A DNA stretch of 10,264 nt from Chloroflexota bacterium (lineage in GTDB: Bacteria; Chloroflexota; Limnocylindria; Limnocylindrales; CSP1-4): NCBI GenBank assembly GCA_025935655.1, contig JAICUV010000111.1:1-10264 (forward strand), read 5' to 3'. Every line of letters begins with the position of its first letter. The stretch's first letter is position 1. Of this stretch, positions 8,013 to 10,264 are shown piece after piece. The position numbers and the translations under genes were made by a program. The notes under the pieces are model-generated. The model saw only the letters and a program-made list of their open reading frames with translations. It did not search any database and was not told the DNA's origin.

Positions 8013-10264
8013 GACGAGCGATCCCCGCCGTCCGTCGGATCCGCGCCGTCGGCCTGGGGATCGTCATTGTCGCCGATGGCACCACGGTCCGCCAGCCCCT
8101 CCCGGAAGGCGGCGATGGCCACGACCTTGTCGCCCTCGCCGAGCCGCATCACGATCACGCCGCGGGCGCCCGACGAGTAGCGGTTGATCGAGTTCGTCTC
8201 GGTGCGGATGACCTGGCCGCCGGCGGAGATCAGCATCAGCTGGTCGTCCTCCTCGGTGACCTGCTGCACGGCGGACACGAGACCCGTCTTGCGGCCCTCG
8301 AGGGCGATCAGGCGCACGCCCTGCCCGCCGCGATGCTTCTGGCGGAACTCGGACAACGGGACGCGCTTCCCGTAGCCCGTCTCGGTGAGCACGAGCAGGT
8401 CGGACTCCGGCTCGACGACGCTCATCGAGACGACCGCGTCGCCCTGGCGGGCGAGGCGGATGCCGATGACACCCGCGGCATCGCGGCCCATGGGCCGGAC
8501 CTCGTCCTCGGAGAAGCGGGCGAGCATGCCCTGCGAGGTCGCGATGATCACGTGGTCCTCGCCGGAGCTCACGTCGACCCATGCCAGCTCGTCGCCGTCG
8601 CTGATCGTGATCGCGCGGATCCCGGTGGAGCGGACGCGCTCGAACTGCTCGAGCGGGGTCTTCTTGATGATCCCGTTGCGGGTCGCCATGACGAGGAAGT
8701 GGCCGGGCTCGAAGTTGGGCAGGCAGATGGTGGCGACCGGATACTCGCCGGACTCGACCTGGACGCCCGGCAGGTTGATGATCGCCATGCCCTTCGCCTG
8801 GCGGCTGGCATCCGGGATGTTGTGGACCTTCGCGCTGAACACGCGACCCTTGTTCGTGAAGAACAGCGCCCAGTCGTGCGTGTTCGCGGCCAGGAGATGC
8901 TCGACGGCATCCTCCTCGCGGGTCACGTGGCCGATGATCCCCTTGCCGCCGCGGTGCTGGCGGCGGTAGGTGGCGACCGGCTGGCGCTTGATGTAGCCGC
9001 GCCGGCTGATGGTGACCACCACGTCCTCGTCCGCGATGAGGTCCTCGTCGGTCATCTCGCGGCTGGAGTCGTCCACGACGCGCGTCCGGCGCTCGCCGGC
9101 GTACTTGCGCCGCAGCTCGGCGAGCTCGTCCTTGATGATCGCGAGCACGCGCTGCGGGTTGGCGAGGATGTCCTCGAGCTCCGCGATCAGCTGGATGACC
9201 GCGAGGTACTCCTCCTCGATCTTCTGGCGCTCCAGCGCGGCGAGGCGCGCGAGGCGCATGTCGAGGATCGCCTGGGCCTGGAGCTCCGACAGCCCGAAGC
9301 GCGCCATGAGGTTGTTGCGAGCCGTCTCGACGTCCGCGGACTCGCGGATCGTGCGGATGACCTCGTCCAGGTTGTCGAGGGCGATCTTGAGGCCCTCGAG
9401 GATGTGGGCCCGGGCCCGCGCCTTCTCGAGGTCGAACTCCGTCCGCCGCCGGACGATCTCCCGGCGGTGGGTGACGTAGTGGCTGATCACGCTCTTGAGC
9501 GACAGCGTCTGCGGCTGGCCGTCGACGAGCGCGAGCATGTTGAGGTTGAACGACGTCTGCATCGCCGTGTGCTTGAACAGGTTGTTCAGCACCTTGTGCG
9601 GGTTCGCGTCGCGCTTGATCTCGATGTAGATCCGCATCCCGTCGCGATCGGACTCGTCGCGCAGATCGCTGATCCCGTCGAGCTTCTTGTCCTTGACGAG
9701 CTCCGCGATCTTCTCCAGCAGCGATGCCTTGTTCACCTGGTACGGCAGCTCGCTGACGATGATCGCGGTGCGCTCCTGGCGCGCCTCCTCGAACGTGCAC
9801 AGCGCGCGCATGATCACGCGCCCGTGGCCGTGCGCGTACATCTCGCGGATGGCGTCGATGGTCTCCTGCTCGCCGGTCAGCGGGTTGCGCCGCGTCTCGT
9901 AGCGGTAGATCGACGCGCCGGTCGGGAAGTCGGGGCCCTTGACGATCTTGCACAGGTCGTCGTTGGTGATCTCCGGGTTGTCGATGAGCGCGACGACGGC
10001 GTCAGAGACCTCGCCCAGGTGGTGCGGCGGGATGTTCGTCGCCATGCCCACGGCGATGCCGCTGCTGCCGTTGACGAGCAGGTTCGGGAGCTTGGCCGGG
10101 AGGACGGATGGCTGCTTCTGGGTGCCGTCGTAGTTGTCCTCGAAGTCGACGGTGTCCTTGTCGATGTCCGCGAGGAGCTCCGCGGCGATCGCCGTGAGAC
10201 GGGCCTCCGTGTAGCGCATGGCCGCCGCGGTGTCGCCGTCGACGCTGCCGAAGTTGCCCTGCCC
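8009..10264 (-). CDS. gyrA: DNA gyrase subunit A, 5' end missing
   Basis: GyrA carries the DNA cleavage and wrapping activities of gyrase, which introduces negative supercoils with GyrB and ATP. The 751 residues present begin at about E. coli Gly105 (GQGNFGSVDGD), so the quinolone-resistance positions 83 and 87 are outside the window. The catalytic tyrosine lies in AAMRYTEARL (codon 10213-10211, E. coli Y122). The tower and coiled-coil gate follow, then the six-bladed DNA-wrapping domain with the GyrA box QHRGGKG at 8959-8939, where the consensus has R or K in place of H. A related degenerate copy, KHRGGQG, lies in a later blade. The box supports GyrA over ParC. The protein ends in an acidic Asp/Gly-rich tail of about 20 residues, as in many GyrA. 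Its stop overlaps the prs start. Confidence 0.97.
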   Translation of the reverse strand, partial: GQGNFGSVDGDTAAAMRYTEARLTAIAAELLADIDKDTVDFEDNYDGTQKQPSVLPAKLPNLLVNGSSGIAVGMATNIPPHHLGEVSDAVVALIDNPEITNDDLCKIVKGPDFPTGASIYRYETRRNPLTGEQETIDAIREMYAHGHGRVIMRALCTFEEARQERTAIIVSELPYQVNKASLLEKIAELVKDKKLDGISDLRDESDRDGMRIYIEIKRDANPHKVLNNLFKHTAMQTSFNLNMLALVDGQPQTLSLKSVISHYVTHRREIVRRRTEFDLEKARARAHILEGLKIALDNLDEVIRTIRESADVETARNNLMARFGLSELQAQAILDMRLARLAALERQKIEEEYLAVIQLIAELEDILANPQRVLAIIKDELAELRRKYAGERRTRVVDDSSREMTDEDLIADEDVVVTISRRGYIKRQPVATYRRQHRGGKGIIGHVTREEDAVEHLLAANTHDWALFFTNKGRVFSAKVHNIPDASRQAKGMAIINLPGVQVESGEYPVATICLPNFEPGHFLVMATRNGIIKKTPLEQFERVRSTGIRAITISDGDELAWVDVSSGEDHVIIATSQGMLARFSEDEVRPMGRDAAGVIGIRLARQGDAVVSMSVVEPESDLLVLTETGYGKRVPLSEFRQKHRGGQGVRLIALEGRKTGLVSAVQQVTEEDDQLMLISAGGQVIRTETNSINRYSSGARGVIVMRLGEGDKVVAIAAFREGLADRGAIGDNDDPQADGADPTDGGDRSS

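Overview
This is a compact piece of a high-GC (roughly 70% by eye) bacterial chromosome. Every gene I can support lies on the minus strand, so transcription runs from the right end of the window (10264) to the left end (1). The content is mostly core housekeeping: gyrA (5' end outside the window), prs, secA, prfB and a GNAT acetyltransferase (3' end outside the window). Four unrecognised small genes and a DUF218/YdcF-like membrane protein sit between them. Strong G/C bias at third codon positions, GTG starts and an apparently leaderless secA start fit a high-GC lineage such as Chloroflexota (Limnocylindria-like) or Actinomycetota. I cannot assign the organism from sequence reading alone. A secA-prfB neighbourhood is known from Bacillota; here ydcF and a cysteine-rich mini-gene lie between the two.

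Layout in order of transcription. (1) gyrA and prs overlap by 4 nt (ATGA). They are followed at short spacing by an 86-aa single-pass membrane protein, a 79-aa protein with a signal sequence, and a 42-aa ORF that overlaps the 79-aa gene by 1 nt (TGATG). The 42-aa ORF has an N-terminus resembling its neighbour's and may be a frameshifted paralogue. (2) About 350 nt between this run and secA are gene-free but dense in inverted repeats, including an interleaved A-B-A'-B' pair that could fold as a pseudoknot. (3) secA has a perfect -10 box (TATACT) only 9 nt before its ATG and no Shine-Dalgarno sequence. It overlaps the following ydcF-like gene by 16 nt. (4) A gap of 263 nt holds a 16-bp perfect palindrome, a textbook promoter (TTGGAT-17-TATACT) and a leader of about 105 nt. 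(5) This promoter drives a 78-aa protein with eight cysteines in two CX3CX2C units. Its stop codon overlaps the GTG start of prfB (TAGTG). prfB carries the classical autoregulatory +1 frameshift site (CTT TGA C). A GNAT gene starts 3 nt after prfB.

The points most worth a second look are the cysteine-rich protein coupled to release factor 2, the small signal-sequence proteins plus structured spacer upstream of secA, and the intact RF2 frameshift element. Nothing here is clearly a mobile element, CRISPR array, phage, defence system or RNA gene.
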